From positions 372,001-436,000 of the forward strand of contig NZ_JACJPP010000007.1 of assembly GCF_014696135.1 (NCBI RefSeq): 64,000 nucleotides of DNA. Direction: 5' to 3'. Origin of the DNA: Nodosilinea sp. FACHB-141. Lineage in GTDB: Bacteria; Cyanobacteriota; Cyanobacteriia; Phormidesmidales; Phormidesmidaceae. Shown here piece after piece: positions 7,841 to 17,963 of the stretch; the first letter of the stretch is position 1, and every line of letters starts with the position of its first letter. The translations under genes were made by a program, and so were the position numbers. Under the pieces are notes generated by a model that was not told the origin of the DNA, did no database searches, and worked only from the letters and a program-made list of their open reading frames with translations.

Positions 7841-8992
7841 ATGATCAACGCAGACTCGCTATCGTCTGGCTGTAATTCTCAACCTGCTCCGCGAGTTGTG
7901 GTCTACACAGATTCTTTGGGAATGGGGGGCGCGGAGTTTAGCCTAGGTCATTTGGTGGCAGCGGTGTCGAGGGATATTGCCATTACGGTGCTAGGGGTCT
8001 CGGCTACCGTGGTCGATGCGATCGCCAGCCAGCGGCCCGGTGCTGAAAAAATTGTCTTACCCCCTACAGGGTTTACCTCTATCGCCGCCCATCTCGCTAC
8101 TCTGCATCGGCTGCGCCCCGACATTGTGCATCTCAATCTGTGTACACCCTGGGCTGGAGCGACGGGCCTGGCGGCGGCTCTGACTCTGCCCCAGGCGCGG
8201 GTCGTGCGGGTCGATCAGCTACCGCTGCGAACTACGGACGCGATCGCCCTATGGCGGACGCGATCGCTGTCGCTGCGGGTCGATGCTCACGTCGCGGTAG
8301 GCGAAGCCTCGGCCCGGCGAATGGAGGATTTCTATGCTTTGGGCCGCAACACGGTCATCTCTGTGCCCAACGGCGTGCCCGACGTCGAAGTTGAACCTGC
8401 CCCAAGCCCAGTCTTAAAAGAGCCCATGCTGGTGGTAGGCAGCGTGGGCCGCCTAGACGCGATGAAGGCCCATGATATTTTGTTGCGGGCGATCGCTCAG
8501 GTTGACGATACCCACGTGGTCGTGTGGGGCGATGGGGCAGAACGCCAAGCCCTGGAACATCTGGCTCAGGATCTGGGCATTGGCGATCGCGTTTCTCTGC
8601 CGGGATGGGTCAATAACCCTCGCGCCCACTTGCCCAACGTCGATATTTTTGTCTTGCCGTCGCGCTCTGAGGGTTTTCCCTTAGCCATTGTGGAAGCCAT
8701 GCTGGCGGCCCGACCCGTGATTGCCACGCGCGTGGGCAGTGTAGCAGAAGCCGTGATTGAGCAGGAAACAGGGCTACTGATTGAGAAGAACGATGTCATG
8801 GGGCTAGTCAACGCCCTGCGTCGCCTCAAAAATGATGCTGCCCTGCGTGAGCAGATGGGTCAGCGGGGTCGAGCGGTGGCGGTGGCGCAGTTTACGGCTC
8901 AGGCGATGGCCCAGCGCTACGAACAGATTTGGCGACAGCTGCTGGCCTCACCGCGATCGCCCCGGCTACGGGTTCCCCGCCCCCGCGACTGA
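7841..8992 (+). CDS. Glycosyltransferase family 4
   Basis: 383 residues with a GT-B architecture. The N-terminal half begins with the glycine-rich acceptor-side loop DSLGMGGAEFSL. The C-terminal half has GSVGRLDAMKAHDILLRA and the conserved EX7E segment SEGFPLAIVEAM followed by ARPVIATRVG, the nucleotide-sugar binding region of GT4 enzymes. It likely transfers a sugar in the synthesis of a surface or exopolysaccharide; substrate and product are not predictable. It stands alone, and its last 27 nt overlap the 3' end of the convergent histidine kinase gene. Confidence 0.88.
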   Translation: MINADSLSSGCNSQPAPRVVVYTDSLGMGGAEFSLGHLVAAVSRDIAITVLGVSATVVDAIASQRPGAEKIVLPPTGFTSIAAHLATLHRLRPDIVHLNLCTPWAGATGLAAALTLPQARVVRVDQLPLRTTDAIALWRTRSLSLRVDAHVAVGEASARRMEDFYALGRNTVISVPNGVPDVEVEPAPSPVLKEPMLVVGSVGRLDAMKAHDILLRAIAQVDDTHVVVWGDGAERQALEHLAQDLGIGDRVSLPGWVNNPRAHLPNVDIFVLPSRSEGFPLAIVEAMLAARPVIATRVGSVAEAVIEQETGLLIEKNDVMGLVNALRRLKNDAALREQMGQRGRAVAVAQFTAQAMAQRYEQIWRQLLASPRSPRLRVPRPRD

Positions 8993-10207
8993 CGGAGCGG
9001 GCGGCTCCCCCTGCTTAAGCCCATGCTGTTCGATTGGGAAGATCACCGTAAAGGTGGAGCCTTGGCCTGATTGTGATGACACCAAAATTTCACCCTGCAT
9101 CAAATTCACCAGCTGGGCCACAATGGCTAGGCCCAAGCCTGTGCCTTGTTCGGTATCAGGTGTAGGGCGATGGCTAACCCGGTAGTAGGGTTCAAAAATA
9201 TGTTTTTGCTCAGCCTCAGTGATGCCGATGCCGCTGTCGGTGACGGTAATTGACCAGCGGCCATCGCTCAGGGTTTCGGCCGCAATAGAGACATGGCCAG
9301 TCTCAGTATAACGAATCGCGTTGCTCAGCAGGTTGGTAATGATCTGCTGTAGGCGCAGGGGGTCAGTTTGCACCACTGGGGGAATGCGATCGCACGCCAC
9401 CTTCAGCTCCAACCCCTTGTTGCGCACTAGCGGTTCAATAATCTCGATGACCGACTGAATCAGCTCGTGAGGGTCGATCGTGACGAGCTTGAGCTTAATT
9501 TGGCCATCACCTTTCTGAAGTTGGAGAGTGTCGTTGATCAACCGCAGCAAAAGCCGACCGCTGCGCAATACGCGCTCAATACTTTCTAGATGAGCATAGG
9601 AATCTTTGATTTCGGTCTGCTGCTGCTGGCGCAGAAATAAGTCGGCATAGCCAATAATTGAGGTCAGCGGAGTTTTAAGCTCGTGGGTCAGTTTTGACAT
9701 GTTGTCGTGGCTGGCCCGCACTAAACGCGTCAGCTCTTGATTGGTGAGCTGCATTTGAGCTCGGAGCTGGTCTAGCTCCTCCATGCGGGTTTGGGTATAG
9801 CTGTCAAAACAGCGGGCGATCGCCTCGTCAATTACCGCATCAATCAGCCGAATCGCCCACAGCACATCCTTGGGTTCGGCCTGCACCAAATCGGCTTCTA
9901 GCTCTGAAAAAATCACCGATCGCAGCAGACGATACTCGCGCGCAATTTCTGCCGGTTCAAACCCTTGCTCAGCGCGAATCAGCCCGTGTTCTAGACTGGC
10001 ATCATCGATAGTCTCAAAATTTTCTGCCTCGCTGTCGGCCATCATGGCGGCGAGAGATTCGAGCACCCTGGGCAAACTGTCGCGGACCGCATTGAAAGTT
10101 AATTCATTGGTGGCTTCAATTTGCTGATCGTTAAAAACCGCGTTGATCCACAACTCAATAATCGTGTCGCGTTTTTGATTCAAAATGGTGCTGAAATCAA
10201 TTTTCAC
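8966..10207 (-). CDS. Sensor histidine kinase with RsbRD-like N-terminal domain
   Basis: 413 residues, with no membrane segment, so it should be soluble. The first ~150 residues are helical and resemble the RsbRD N-terminal sensory domain (RDTIIELWINAV, FEPAEIAREYRLLRSVI). A HisKA domain follows, with the phospho-accepting His in LTHELKTPLTSIIGY (near residue 175). The HATPase domain shows the N box LLSNAIRY, G1 DSGIGI, F box FEPYYR and G2 GTGLGLAI. No response regulator gene is adjacent, making this an orphan kinase. The signal is unknown. Confidence 0.9.
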   Translation of the reverse strand: MKIDFSTILNQKRDTIIELWINAVFNDQQIEATNELTFNAVRDSLPRVLESLAAMMADSEAENFETIDDASLEHGLIRAEQGFEPAEIAREYRLLRSVIFSELEADLVQAEPKDVLWAIRLIDAVIDEAIARCFDSYTQTRMEELDQLRAQMQLTNQELTRLVRASHDNMSKLTHELKTPLTSIIGYADLFLRQQQQTEIKDSYAHLESIERVLRSGRLLLRLINDTLQLQKGDGQIKLKLVTIDPHELIQSVIEIIEPLVRNKGLELKVACDRIPPVVQTDPLRLQQIITNLLSNAIRYTETGHVSIAAETLSDGRWSITVTDSGIGITEAEQKHIFEPYYRVSHRPTPDTEQGTGLGLAIVAQLVNLMQGEILVSSQSGQGSTFTVIFPIEQHGLKQGEPPAPSVAGAGNP

Positions 10208-10211
10208 AGCA

Positions 10212-11720
10212 TTAGCGACTATAGAGCTGAGTCAGGGTCCGGAGGCGATCGCTCAAAGCATTGGTCAGCAACGCCGAACTGCGGTAGCGCCAGCGCCAGT
10301 TGCCGTCGTTGCGGCTGGGGTCATTCATGCGCGATCGCCCGTCTAGGTCCAGCAGGTCTTGCAGCGGAATGATTGCCAGATCGGCCACGGAGGCCAACGC
10401 CATGCGAATCAGCAGCCAGTTGATGTCTTCGATCGCCTCGGGCGAGTTGTAGCCAGCATAGCGGGCCACAAACTGTTTCTCGGTGTCGCTAGCCTGCTGC
10501 CACCAGCCGATCGCCGTGTCGTTGTCGTGGGTGCCGGGGTAGACCACGGTGTTGCGGGTGTAATTGTGGGGCAGGTAGGCGTTGTTGGGGTCATCGCCAA
10601 AGGCAAACATTAGAATGCGCATGCCGGGAAAGTCGAAGCGATCGCGCAGCGCTTCAACCTCAGGCGTAATGATGCCCAGGTCTTCCGCCATAATCGGCAG
10701 CGTTCCCAGGGCTTCACCCAGGGCAGTGAAAAATTTCTCGCCGGGGGCTTCAATCCATTCGCCGTTGATCGCTGTTTCTTCGCCCGCTGGCACCTGCCAG
10801 TAGGCTTCAAAGCCGCGAAAGTGGTCGACCCGCACAATATCGACGTACTGCAAGGTCACCTGAAAGCGCTTAATCCACCAGGCAAAATTAGTTTTTTCGG
10901 CCTTATCCCAGTTGTAGACCGGGTTGCCCCAGAGCTGGCCGGTCTCGCTGAAATAGTCGGGGGGCACGCCAGCAATAAAGGCGGGTTCAAAGGTGTCGGG
11001 GTCGAGCTTAAATAGCTCGGGAGCGGCCCAAACGTCGGAGCTGTTGTGGCACACGTAAATCGAAATATCGCCAACAATTTTGATGTTTTTGTCGTTGGCA
11101 TACTGGCGCAGATTCTGCCACTGCTCAAAGAATTTGAACTGCACAAACTGATGGTATTGAATCTGGGCTTTCAGCCTCTCCCGCTGAGCTTGCAGCGCCT
11201 CCGGTTCGCGGCGGGCGATCGCCGGTTCCCAAAAATTCCAGCTTTTGCCGTCGTGGTCCTCTAGCAGGGCCATAAACAGCACAAAGTCATCTAGCCAGGA
11301 GGCTTGCTCTTGGCAGAACTGGTCAAACTTGGCCTGCTGCTCGGGCGATCGCGCATTCAAAAAGCGCTCGTGGGCCTGTTTGAGATACTGCGTTTTGTGG
11401 GCAATCACCTTGTCAAAATCGACCTTCTCCGGATCGACGTCTGTCAGAGGCATCAGCTCGTCCTCCTCCAGCAAACCCTCGGCGGCCAGCTGATCTAAAT
11501 TGATCAGCAGCGGGTTGCCCGCAAAGGTGCTGAAGTTCATGATGTAGGGCGAATGCTCGTAGCCAGTGGGCCCCAGGGGCAAAATTTGCCACAGCGTTTG
11601 GCCACTCTTCGCCAAAAAATCGACAAAGGTATAAGCGGCTGGGCCCAAATCCCCAATGCCGTAGCGGCTGGGAAACGAGGTGGGATGCAGTAAAACACCA
11701 CTGGCACGTTGAAAGCTCAT
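10212..11720 (-). CDS. malQ: 4-alpha-glucanotransferase (amylomaltase)
   Basis: 502 residues, the usual length for GH77. It transfers alpha-1,4-glucan segments between maltodextrins in glycogen or starch turnover. Motifs include RASGVLLHPTSFPSRYGIGDLG at the start, VRVDHFRGFEAYW with the nucleophile Asp, MAEDLGIITPEV with the acid/base Glu, and GTHDNDTAIGWW. The start at 11720 is chosen because the family begins here; the extra 15 codons upstream are not conserved-looking. Its 3' end lies 5 nt from the histidine kinase start, so the two genes may be co-transcribed. The trehalose synthase-maltokinase gene is divergent, making an alpha-glucan neighbourhood. Confidence 0.95.
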   Translation of the reverse strand: MSFQRASGVLLHPTSFPSRYGIGDLGPAAYTFVDFLAKSGQTLWQILPLGPTGYEHSPYIMNFSTFAGNPLLINLDQLAAEGLLEEDELMPLTDVDPEKVDFDKVIAHKTQYLKQAHERFLNARSPEQQAKFDQFCQEQASWLDDFVLFMALLEDHDGKSWNFWEPAIARREPEALQAQRERLKAQIQYHQFVQFKFFEQWQNLRQYANDKNIKIVGDISIYVCHNSSDVWAAPELFKLDPDTFEPAFIAGVPPDYFSETGQLWGNPVYNWDKAEKTNFAWWIKRFQVTLQYVDIVRVDHFRGFEAYWQVPAGEETAINGEWIEAPGEKFFTALGEALGTLPIMAEDLGIITPEVEALRDRFDFPGMRILMFAFGDDPNNAYLPHNYTRNTVVYPGTHDNDTAIGWWQQASDTEKQFVARYAGYNSPEAIEDINWLLIRMALASVADLAIIPLQDLLDLDGRSRMNDPSRNDGNWRWRYRSSALLTNALSDRLRTLTQLYSR

Positions 11721-12090
11721 AGGGGTTCGGCGATCGCACTTGCAAAAGAGTAATTTAGGCCGCATCGAGCAGCCAAGCTGAAACAGTGTGTTGCCACACC
11801 ATCAGCAATGCTATTGATAGAGGCAAATGTCGGTCGCACGCATCCTCCTAAGGGGTGGGGGTGCCTGGTTCCCGAATACTTGGATAAGCGCGCGTTCTTA
11901 GCGTTCTATTTACGTTCTTGGCCTTCCTGTGAATTCTGTGAACGTGTCGCTGCGCAGTCTGACGCGCCGCAGTTGGCAATGGTGCTGTGCTCACTCTGTT
12001 GAAGATTCAAGGCTTTCGGCGCTCAGCCGTAGGTTCAAACCAACGCCGTAGCCTGGGGCGCGATCGCGGGATCGCTATTACTTCGGGACG
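11721..12090. other. Intergenic region between malQ and treS-mak
   Basis: 370 nt between divergent genes, presumably holding both promoters. A 64-codon plus-strand frame (11808-12002) has atypical composition and no family resemblance. A HIP1 site with an extra GATCGC lies near 12061-12078. I see no clear operator. Confidence 0.4.
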
Positions 12091-15000
12091 ATGACGCTCC
12101 TGGCGAATTCCGCTACCGTGGGGGCGGACATTGCGTTGCTAGTGGGTAGGTTGACCTTGAAGAATGAGCCCCTGTGGTTTAAGAATGCCATCATCTACGA
12201 AGTGCCTGTGCGGGCCTTCGCCGACAGCAACGGCGACGGCATTGGCGACTTTCGCGGCCTGACTGGCAAGCTAGACTACCTTCAAGACCTAGGCGTCACC
12301 GCTATTTGGCTGCTGCCCTTCTTTCCGTCGCCGCTGCGAGATGACGGCTACGACATTGCCGACTATGTGAATGTCAACCCGATCTACGGCACCCTGGACG
12401 ATTTTAAGGATCTGCTACAGGCGGCGCACCAGCGGGGCATTCGCGTCATTATTGAGCTGATCGTCAACCACACCTCCGACCAGCACCCCTGGTTTCAGCG
12501 GGCGCGGCGATCGCCCAAGGGCAGCCCCGAGCGCGATTTCTACGTCTGGAGCGATACCTACGAGAAATACCAGGAAGCGCGGATCATCTTCCAGGATTTT
12601 GAAACCTCCAATTGGACCTGGGACTCGGTGGCCAATGCCTATTTTTGGCACCGATTTTATTCCCACCAGCCCGACTTGAACTATGACAACCCGGCGGTGC
12701 AGCAGGCCGTGTTTGACGTCATGGATTTTTGGCTAGAAATGGGCGTTGACGGGCTGCGCATGGATGCCGTGCCCTACCTCTACGAGCGCGAAGGCACCAA
12801 CTGCGAAAACCTGCCCGAAACCCATGCCTTTCTGAAAAAGCTGCGGAAGCACGTCGACGAGAAGTTTCCCAACCGCATGCTGTTGGCCGAGGCCAACCAG
12901 TGGCCTGAAGATGCCGCCGCCTACTATGGCGACGGCGACGAGTGCCACATGAACTTTCACTTTCCCCTGATGCCGCGCCTGTTCATGGCCCTGCGCATGG
13001 AGGACAGCTTTCCGATCGCCGATATTTTGCAGCAGACGCCTGCCATTCCTGACAACTGCCAGTGGGGCCTGTTTCTGCGCAACCACGACGAGCTGACGCT
13101 GGAAATGGTTACCGATGAAGACCGCGACTTTATGTATCGCGTCTATGCCCAAGACCCCGAAATGCGTGTGAACTTAGGCATTCGGCGGCGGCTGGCCCCG
13201 CTGCTGGGCAACGATCGCCGCCAGATCGAGCTGCTCAACAGCCTGCTGCTGTCGCTGCCGGGCACGCCTGTGCTCTACTACGGCGACGAAATTGGCATGG
13301 GCGACAACGTCTATGTGGGCGATCGCAACGGCGTGCGCACCCCCATGCAGTGGAACTTTGACCGCAACGCCGGCTTTAGCAACGCCAGTCCCCAGCGGCT
13401 GTTTTTGCCCCTGATCGTCGAGGCTGAGTACCACTACGCCACGGTCAACGTTGAGGCCCAGCGGGCCAACCCCAGCTCGCTGCTCAACGCCACCAAGCGG
13501 CTGATCTCCATGCGCAATCACTTTCGCGCCTTGGGCAGCGGCGATTTTCAAATTCTGCATCCCGACAACCGCAAGGTGCTGGCCTTTACCCGCACCTACG
13601 AAGACGAGCGGATTTTGGTGGTGGCAAACCTGTCTCGCTTTGTGCAAACCGTTGAGCTTGATCTACCGGGGTTGAAGGGGTGGGTGCCGGTCGAGATCTT
13701 TGGCCGCACCGAGTTTCCCCCCATCGATGAGTCGCCCTACTTCTTGAGCATTGGGGCCTACGCGGTCTACTGGTTTATGCTCAAGCCCCAGGTTGTGCCC
13801 CTACCCGAGGTCAAACCCAAGGTAGAGCTGCCGATGCTGCAGCTAGCGGGGGCTTGGCCTACGGCGTTTTCTCAGCTGCAATCGGCCCAGACGCGCGGGT
13901 TCACGGCGAGCTTAGAGATCCTGCTGCCCCAGTATTTGTCTAGCCACCCCTGGTTTGGCGGCAGAACCCGCACGGTGCAGACGGCTCGCATTACTGAAGT
14001 CATCGCCATCCCCTATCGGGATAGACATGCTCAGATGCTGGAGCTACAGGTCGATTACATCCAGGGCAGCCCCCAGACCTACGTGCTGTTTTTGGCGATG
14101 GCCGAAGGGGAGAAGGCGCTCCGTCTGCTCAATGAGGCCCCGCAGTCGGTGGTGGCACGACTCAATCTGGCCAGCAGCGACAACGTAGCGGTGCTATTTG
14201 ATGCGATCGCCGACAAGTCGTTCTTGACCGCCCTGCTCGAAGGCATTGCTCAGCACCGAGTCTATGAAAATGCCGCCGGTAAGCTGGTGGCTGACACCAC
14301 AGCCCTATTTGCTGAGCTGAGCAAGGGTGATCCCAACCCATCCCTGGGTGAGGAGCCAACGGGAGACGGCCTGCCCTTTGAAGCTTCGCTGATGAAAGGC
14401 TTCCACAACAACACGTCGATTGCCTACGCTAAGACCGGCAGCGTCGCCGCCCAAAACCGACTGATTCTCAAGCTCTTTCAAAAAGTTGAAGAGGGTCAGC
14501 ACCCCGACTTGGAAGTGCGCCGCTTTTTGGACGAACACCAGCACTTTACCCACATTCCTTCGATCGCGGGCACGCTGACCTACCATCGCCCGGCGGCGGA
14601 GCCGATCACCATCGGTCTGCTGCAGGAGTTTATCCCCGACACCCGCAGCGGTTGGGACTACACCCTCGACCATTTGCGCGACTACTTCGACCTCGTGGTG
14701 ATGGATCAGTCGGATATCGCTGAAGCGCCCATGCCGGTTGGGTCGCCCCTGGCAATGGAGCCAGTGGCCGTGGATGAGCCTCCGACCGAGGTCTTCTTCC
14801 CGTTGCCCTACTGCCCGCTGCCCTCCGTTGATTCTCCGATTCCGGCCTGTAAGGCGATCAACAGCTACCTGGCCAACATGCAGCTGCTGGGGCAGCGCAC
14901 CGCTGAACTCCACCTGGCCCTGGCGGTGGATGCGGATCAGCCCGCCTTCACGCCGGAGCCCTTTACCTCGCTCTATCAGCGATCGGTCTACCAGTACAGC

Positions 15001-15663
15001 CGCAACCTGACCGGTCAGGTCTTTTTGCTGTTAAAGAATCGCCTGAGTACGCTGCCGCCGGAGACGCGAGCGCTCGCCACCCTGGTCTTAGAGCAGCACG
15101 ATGCCTGTTTGCAGCAGTTTCAGTCGGTGTTAAACCACAAAATTACCGCTCTGCGGACTCGCTACCACGGCGACTATCACCTGGAGCAGGTGCTCTACAC
15201 CGGCAAAGACTTCTACATCATTGACTTTGAAGGTGATCCAGCTCGCAGTCTCAACGAGCGCCGCATGAAGCGATCGCCCCTGCGCGATGTCGCCTGCATG
15301 CTGCAGTCGTTTTACTATGCCGTCAACGTTGCCCTCGACAAGGAAGTCGAGAGCGGCATGGGGCAATCCGACCATCACCATCAAATGGAGCAGTGGGCCG
15401 AATTTTGGTATCGCTGGGTCAGCAGCACCTTTGTTAAGGCCTACTTGGCTACCGCTACCCGCGATAGCTTTTTGCCCAAGACCCAGCAAGAGCTAGAGGT
15501 GCTGCTCAATAACTACCTGGTCGAGCAGGCAATCTACAACCTGGGCCGCGAGCTCACCAACCGAACCAACCGCATCAATATTCCTCTGCGCCGCATTCTT
15601 CATCTTCTGAAGATCGCCCCCGAGGGCGCTCTGGCTGAGCCTAGAGCCTTGAAGAAGGCCTAA
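12091..15663 (+). CDS. treS: Trehalose synthase / maltokinase fusion protein
   Basis: 1190 residues, about the sum of the two enzymes. Residues ~25-570 are a GH13 trehalose synthase (maltose alpha-D-glucosyltransferase): [12 protein letters not shown], nucleophile Asp in [12 protein letters not shown] (near 224), acid/base Glu in LLAEANQ (near 266) and NHDE (near 332). Residues ~620-1185 are a maltokinase of the aminoglycoside phosphotransferase-like fold, with catalytic [11 protein letters not shown] (near 1026) and IDFEGDP (near 1046). The pair interconverts trehalose and maltose and phosphorylates maltose, feeding glucan synthesis via GlgE or degradation. Start is uncertain: homologues usually begin near [12 protein letters not shown], so TTG codons at 12151 or 12157 are alternatives to the ATG at 12091. 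Confidence 0.93.
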   Translation: MTLLANSATVGADIALLVGRLTLKNEPLWFKNAIIYEVPVRAFADSNGDGIGDFRGLTGKLDYLQDLGVTAIWLLPFFPSPLRDDGYDIADYVNVNPIYGTLDDFKDLLQAAHQRGIRVIIELIVNHTSDQHPWFQRARRSPKGSPERDFYVWSDTYEKYQEARIIFQDFETSNWTWDSVANAYFWHRFYSHQPDLNYDNPAVQQAVFDVMDFWLEMGVDGLRMDAVPYLYEREGTNCENLPETHAFLKKLRKHVDEKFPNRMLLAEANQWPEDAAAYYGDGDECHMNFHFPLMPRLFMALRMEDSFPIADILQQTPAIPDNCQWGLFLRNHDELTLEMVTDEDRDFMYRVYAQDPEMRVNLGIRRRLAPLLGNDRRQIELLNSLLLSLPGTPVLYYGDEIGMGDNVYVGDRNGVRTPMQWNFDRNAGFSNASPQRLFLPLIVEAEYHYATVNVEAQRANPSSLLNATKRLISMRNHFRALGSGDFQILHPDNRKVLAFTRTYEDERILVVANLSRFVQTVELDLPGLKGWVPVEIFGRTEFPPIDESPYFLSIGAYAVYWFMLKPQVVPLPEVKPKVELPMLQLAGAWPTAFSQLQSAQTRGFTASLEILLPQYLSSHPWFGGRTRTVQTARITEVIAIPYRDRHAQMLELQVDYIQGSPQTYVLFLAMAEGEKALRLLNEAPQSVVARLNLASSDNVAVLFDAIADKSFLTALLEGIAQHRVYENAAGKLVADTTALFAELSKGDPNPSLGEEPTGDGLPFEASLMKGFHNNTSIAYAKTGSVAAQNRLILKLFQKVEEGQHPDLEVRRFLDEHQHFTHIPSIAGTLTYHRPAAEPITIGLLQEFIPDTRSGWDYTLDHLRDYFDLVVMDQSDIAEAPMPVGSPLAMEPVAVDEPPTEVFFPLPYCPLPSVDSPIPACKAINSYLANMQLLGQRTAELHLALAVDADQPAFTPEPFTSLYQRSVYQYSRNLTGQVFLLLKNRLSTLPPETRALATLVLEQHDACLQQFQSVLNHKITALRTRYHGDYHLEQVLYTGKDFYIIDFEGDPARSLNERRMKRSPLRDVACMLQSFYYAVNVALDKEVESGMGQSDHHHQMEQWAEFWYRWVSSTFVKAYLATATRDSFLPKTQQELEVLLNNYLVEQAIYNLGRELTNRTNRINIPLRRILHLLKIAPEGALAEPRALKKA

Positions 15664-15671
15664 CTCAAACC

Positions 15672-17177
15672 TCAAACTTTAGAAGCCAGCAAGTTGTCCC
15701 TGCGGTGGCCATCGTCCCGCAGGAAATTTTCTGCCACCTGCTTTTTGGCCAACAGACCCAGGGTTTGCATCGCCTGCTCAACCTGCTCTGACCAAGGGAC
15801 CGCCGTATTCAGCCGAAAGCAGTTGCCGTAGCACTGCCCCGAAGCCGAAAACATGACGCCGGGGGCGATCGCAATTCCTTGGGCGAGCGCCTCCTGGTAC
15901 AGCCGCAGTGAGTCAAACCCTGCTGGCATTTCGAGCCACAGCACATGGCCCCCGGTGGGCCGGGTCACGCAGGTCTCGGCGGGAAAGTAGTCGCGAATTG
16001 CCTGTTGAATGTGCACCATTTGGTCTTGGTAAACGCGGCGCAGGTGGCGCAGGTGGCGATCGTAGCCGCCGTTGGCCAGAAAGGCCGCCACCGTGAGCTG
16101 AGGTGCGATCGCCGTGTTTTGGTTGAGAATTGACTTCATGTGAGCGATCTTGCCGTGGTAACGGCCCCCGGTGCACCAGCCTATCCGCAGGCCTGGCGAC
16201 AGAGTTTTGCTCACCGAAGCACAGTAGAGCACGCGATTTTCGGTATCAAAGGCTTTGATTGCCTTAGGGCGGGTGCCTTCAAAGCAGAGATCGCCATAGA
16301 CATCGTCTTCGATCAGTGGCGTGTCGTACTGGTTGAGCAGCTCCACCAGGTGCTTTTTCTTGCGATCATCCATGCAGCTGCCCAGGGGGTTGCTGAAATT
16401 CGACACCAGCAGCACTACCTTGACATCGCCGGTTTGCAGCGCTTCTTCGAGGTGGGGCAGGCTAATGCCGTCGCGGGGGTGGGTGGGCAGGGTCAGCGCC
16501 TTCAACCCCAAACACTTCAGCGCTTCTAGCACGGCGAAGTAGGTGGGCGACTCGATCGCCACGGTGTCGCCAGGCTGAGTCAGCGCTTGCAGACAAAAAT
16601 AGATCGCCTCGTTGGCCCCGTTGGTAATCACCATCTGGTCAGGGTGCACCGAGCAGCCCGCGTCGAGCATGCGCTTGGCAAACTCGGCCCGCAGCTCAGG
16701 GCAGCCCAGGGGCGTGCCGTAGGCGTGGGCCGCATTGGTGTTGTCTCGCAGCACCTTGCCCATCAGTCGGTTGAGCTGGGCTAGGGGTAGGTGTTCTAGG
16801 GCTGGCAGCGCCGCCCCCAGCTGAATCAACCCCGGATCGCGCATCAGACTAATCACCTCAAAGGCCAGGGAGATATCAATGTCGGTGGCCTGGCGCGGTG
16901 GCGCGGTGGGGGCGGGCTCCTGGGGCAGCTGTAGGGTTGTCTGTTTGACGTAGTAGCCCGACTGGGGCCGCACCACCACCATGCCCCGATCTTCTAGTAG
17001 GCGGTAGGCTTCCATCACTGTGGAAGTGCTGACCGACAGCTGGGCGCGCAGTTTTCGCACTGAGGGCAGGCGATCGCCCGGTTTGAGGGTGCCCTCGGTA
17101 ATCAGTTGCTGAAGGCGATCGGCCACCTGTTCGTAGAGGATCTGGTGCGGGGCGAGGGTGATAGGGGAGAGGGGCAT
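15672..17177 (-). CDS. MocR-like regulator: GntR wHTH fused to a PLP aminotransferase fold
   Basis: 501 residues. A GntR-type winged helix occupies about residues 10-78 (LYEQVADRLQQLITEGTLKP, LSVSTSTVMEAYRLLEDRGM), then a class I aminotransferase-like domain with the PLP lysine in SVSKTLSPGLRIGWCTGG. MocR proteins usually regulate transcription using PLP or an amino-acid adduct as signal, for example in vitamin B6 or amino-acid metabolism. No target is obvious: the nearest gene upstream is a small protein of unknown function, and the treS-mak gene is convergent, 8 nt away. Confidence 0.88.
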   Translation of the reverse strand: MPLSPITLAPHQILYEQVADRLQQLITEGTLKPGDRLPSVRKLRAQLSVSTSTVMEAYRLLEDRGMVVVRPQSGYYVKQTTLQLPQEPAPTAPPRQATDIDISLAFEVISLMRDPGLIQLGAALPALEHLPLAQLNRLMGKVLRDNTNAAHAYGTPLGCPELRAEFAKRMLDAGCSVHPDQMVITNGANEAIYFCLQALTQPGDTVAIESPTYFAVLEALKCLGLKALTLPTHPRDGISLPHLEEALQTGDVKVVLLVSNFSNPLGSCMDDRKKKHLVELLNQYDTPLIEDDVYGDLCFEGTRPKAIKAFDTENRVLYCASVSKTLSPGLRIGWCTGGRYHGKIAHMKSILNQNTAIAPQLTVAAFLANGGYDRHLRHLRRVYQDQMVHIQQAIRDYFPAETCVTRPTGGHVLWLEMPAGFDSLRLYQEALAQGIAIAPGVMFSASGQCYGNCFRLNTAVPWSEQVEQAMQTLGLLAKKQVAENFLRDDGHRRDNLLASKV

Positions 17178-17441
17178 GGGTAGGGGGTGGGAGGGTAGGG
17201 GAGTGGGGAGATGAGGGAGTTGGCGAAGGGGGAGGATTCTGAAAAGGGGTTTGTTTTGGGGTGAAGTGGGAACAGTTTTGGGGTGAGGTGACCAGAACAG
17301 TTGTAAAAACTCAAACTGTTACCAAGACAATTTACGCTAACTGCCTCTGTTTCGATAGGGGGCGATCGCAGAAACTTTACCTATGCCGAATCGATTCGTG
17401 CTGTTCCCGTTGGCCAATCGCCTTTCTTAGAGGACAGCTCC

Positions 17442-17738
17442 ATGAAACCCAATAGTTTGTACGCTCAGCTTGAGCTAATTCAAGAGCCGCTTGATCGCCC
17501 CATCCAAACCGATTACTCTATTGCTCGGGCTTGGGCAGAGGCTAAGCGGCGTCTCAGTCTGGTAGGCAGTGCCCTGCTGACTTACCTCTGTGGTTCCGCC
17601 GACCTAAGCGTGACTGTGAAGCGCGATCGCTGGGGCAATACGCTGTTTGTTGCCCACGACCCAGTCAGCCAGCAGCGCCGTACCTTCAGCTCTGAGCAAG
17701 AGCTGCGGGTGTGGGTTGACCAACGCTATTACCAGTAG
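17442..17738 (+). CDS. Small protein of unknown function
   Basis: 98 residues with normal composition, starting at an ATG preceded by AGAGGA about 8 nt upstream. It has an amphipathic N-terminal half (YSIARAWAEAKRRLSLVG), a short hydrophobic patch SALLTYLCG and a basic/aromatic end (VKRDRWGNTLFVAHDP, LRVWVDQRYYQ). I do not recognise a family. It is divergent from the MocR-like regulator and could be its target, but nothing in the sequence proves it. Confidence 0.7.
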   Translation: MKPNSLYAQLELIQEPLDRPIQTDYSIARAWAEAKRRLSLVGSALLTYLCGSADLSVTVKRDRWGNTLFVAHDPVSQQRRTFSSEQELRVWVDQRYYQ

Positions 17739-17963
17739 TGGGTGACATCTTCGATCCTGCGGGGCGGGCCAGCCGACTGGCCTGCCCGCGGGATGGGAGC
17801 CAGGGAATAGCAAAGGCTGCGCCCTCAGGGTTTGCGGTGACTACATAGACCTGTGAACTTTGCTCGACGGCACGGGTTATGTGCCAAAGTGAGCGTGCAG
17901 ATGAGTAGGCTAGACTTGAGAATTTTCTCGGGACTCGCCTTTCTCAAGGCTCAGGAAACTGCC

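Noticed and set aside
11808-12002. 64-codon plus-strand frame between malQ and treS-mak
   Set aside because: Atypical composition in a divergent promoter region and no homology recognised.
12415-13647. Several long minus-strand frames inside treS-mak
   Set aside because: They are antisense shadows of a strongly supported gene with GC-rich third positions.
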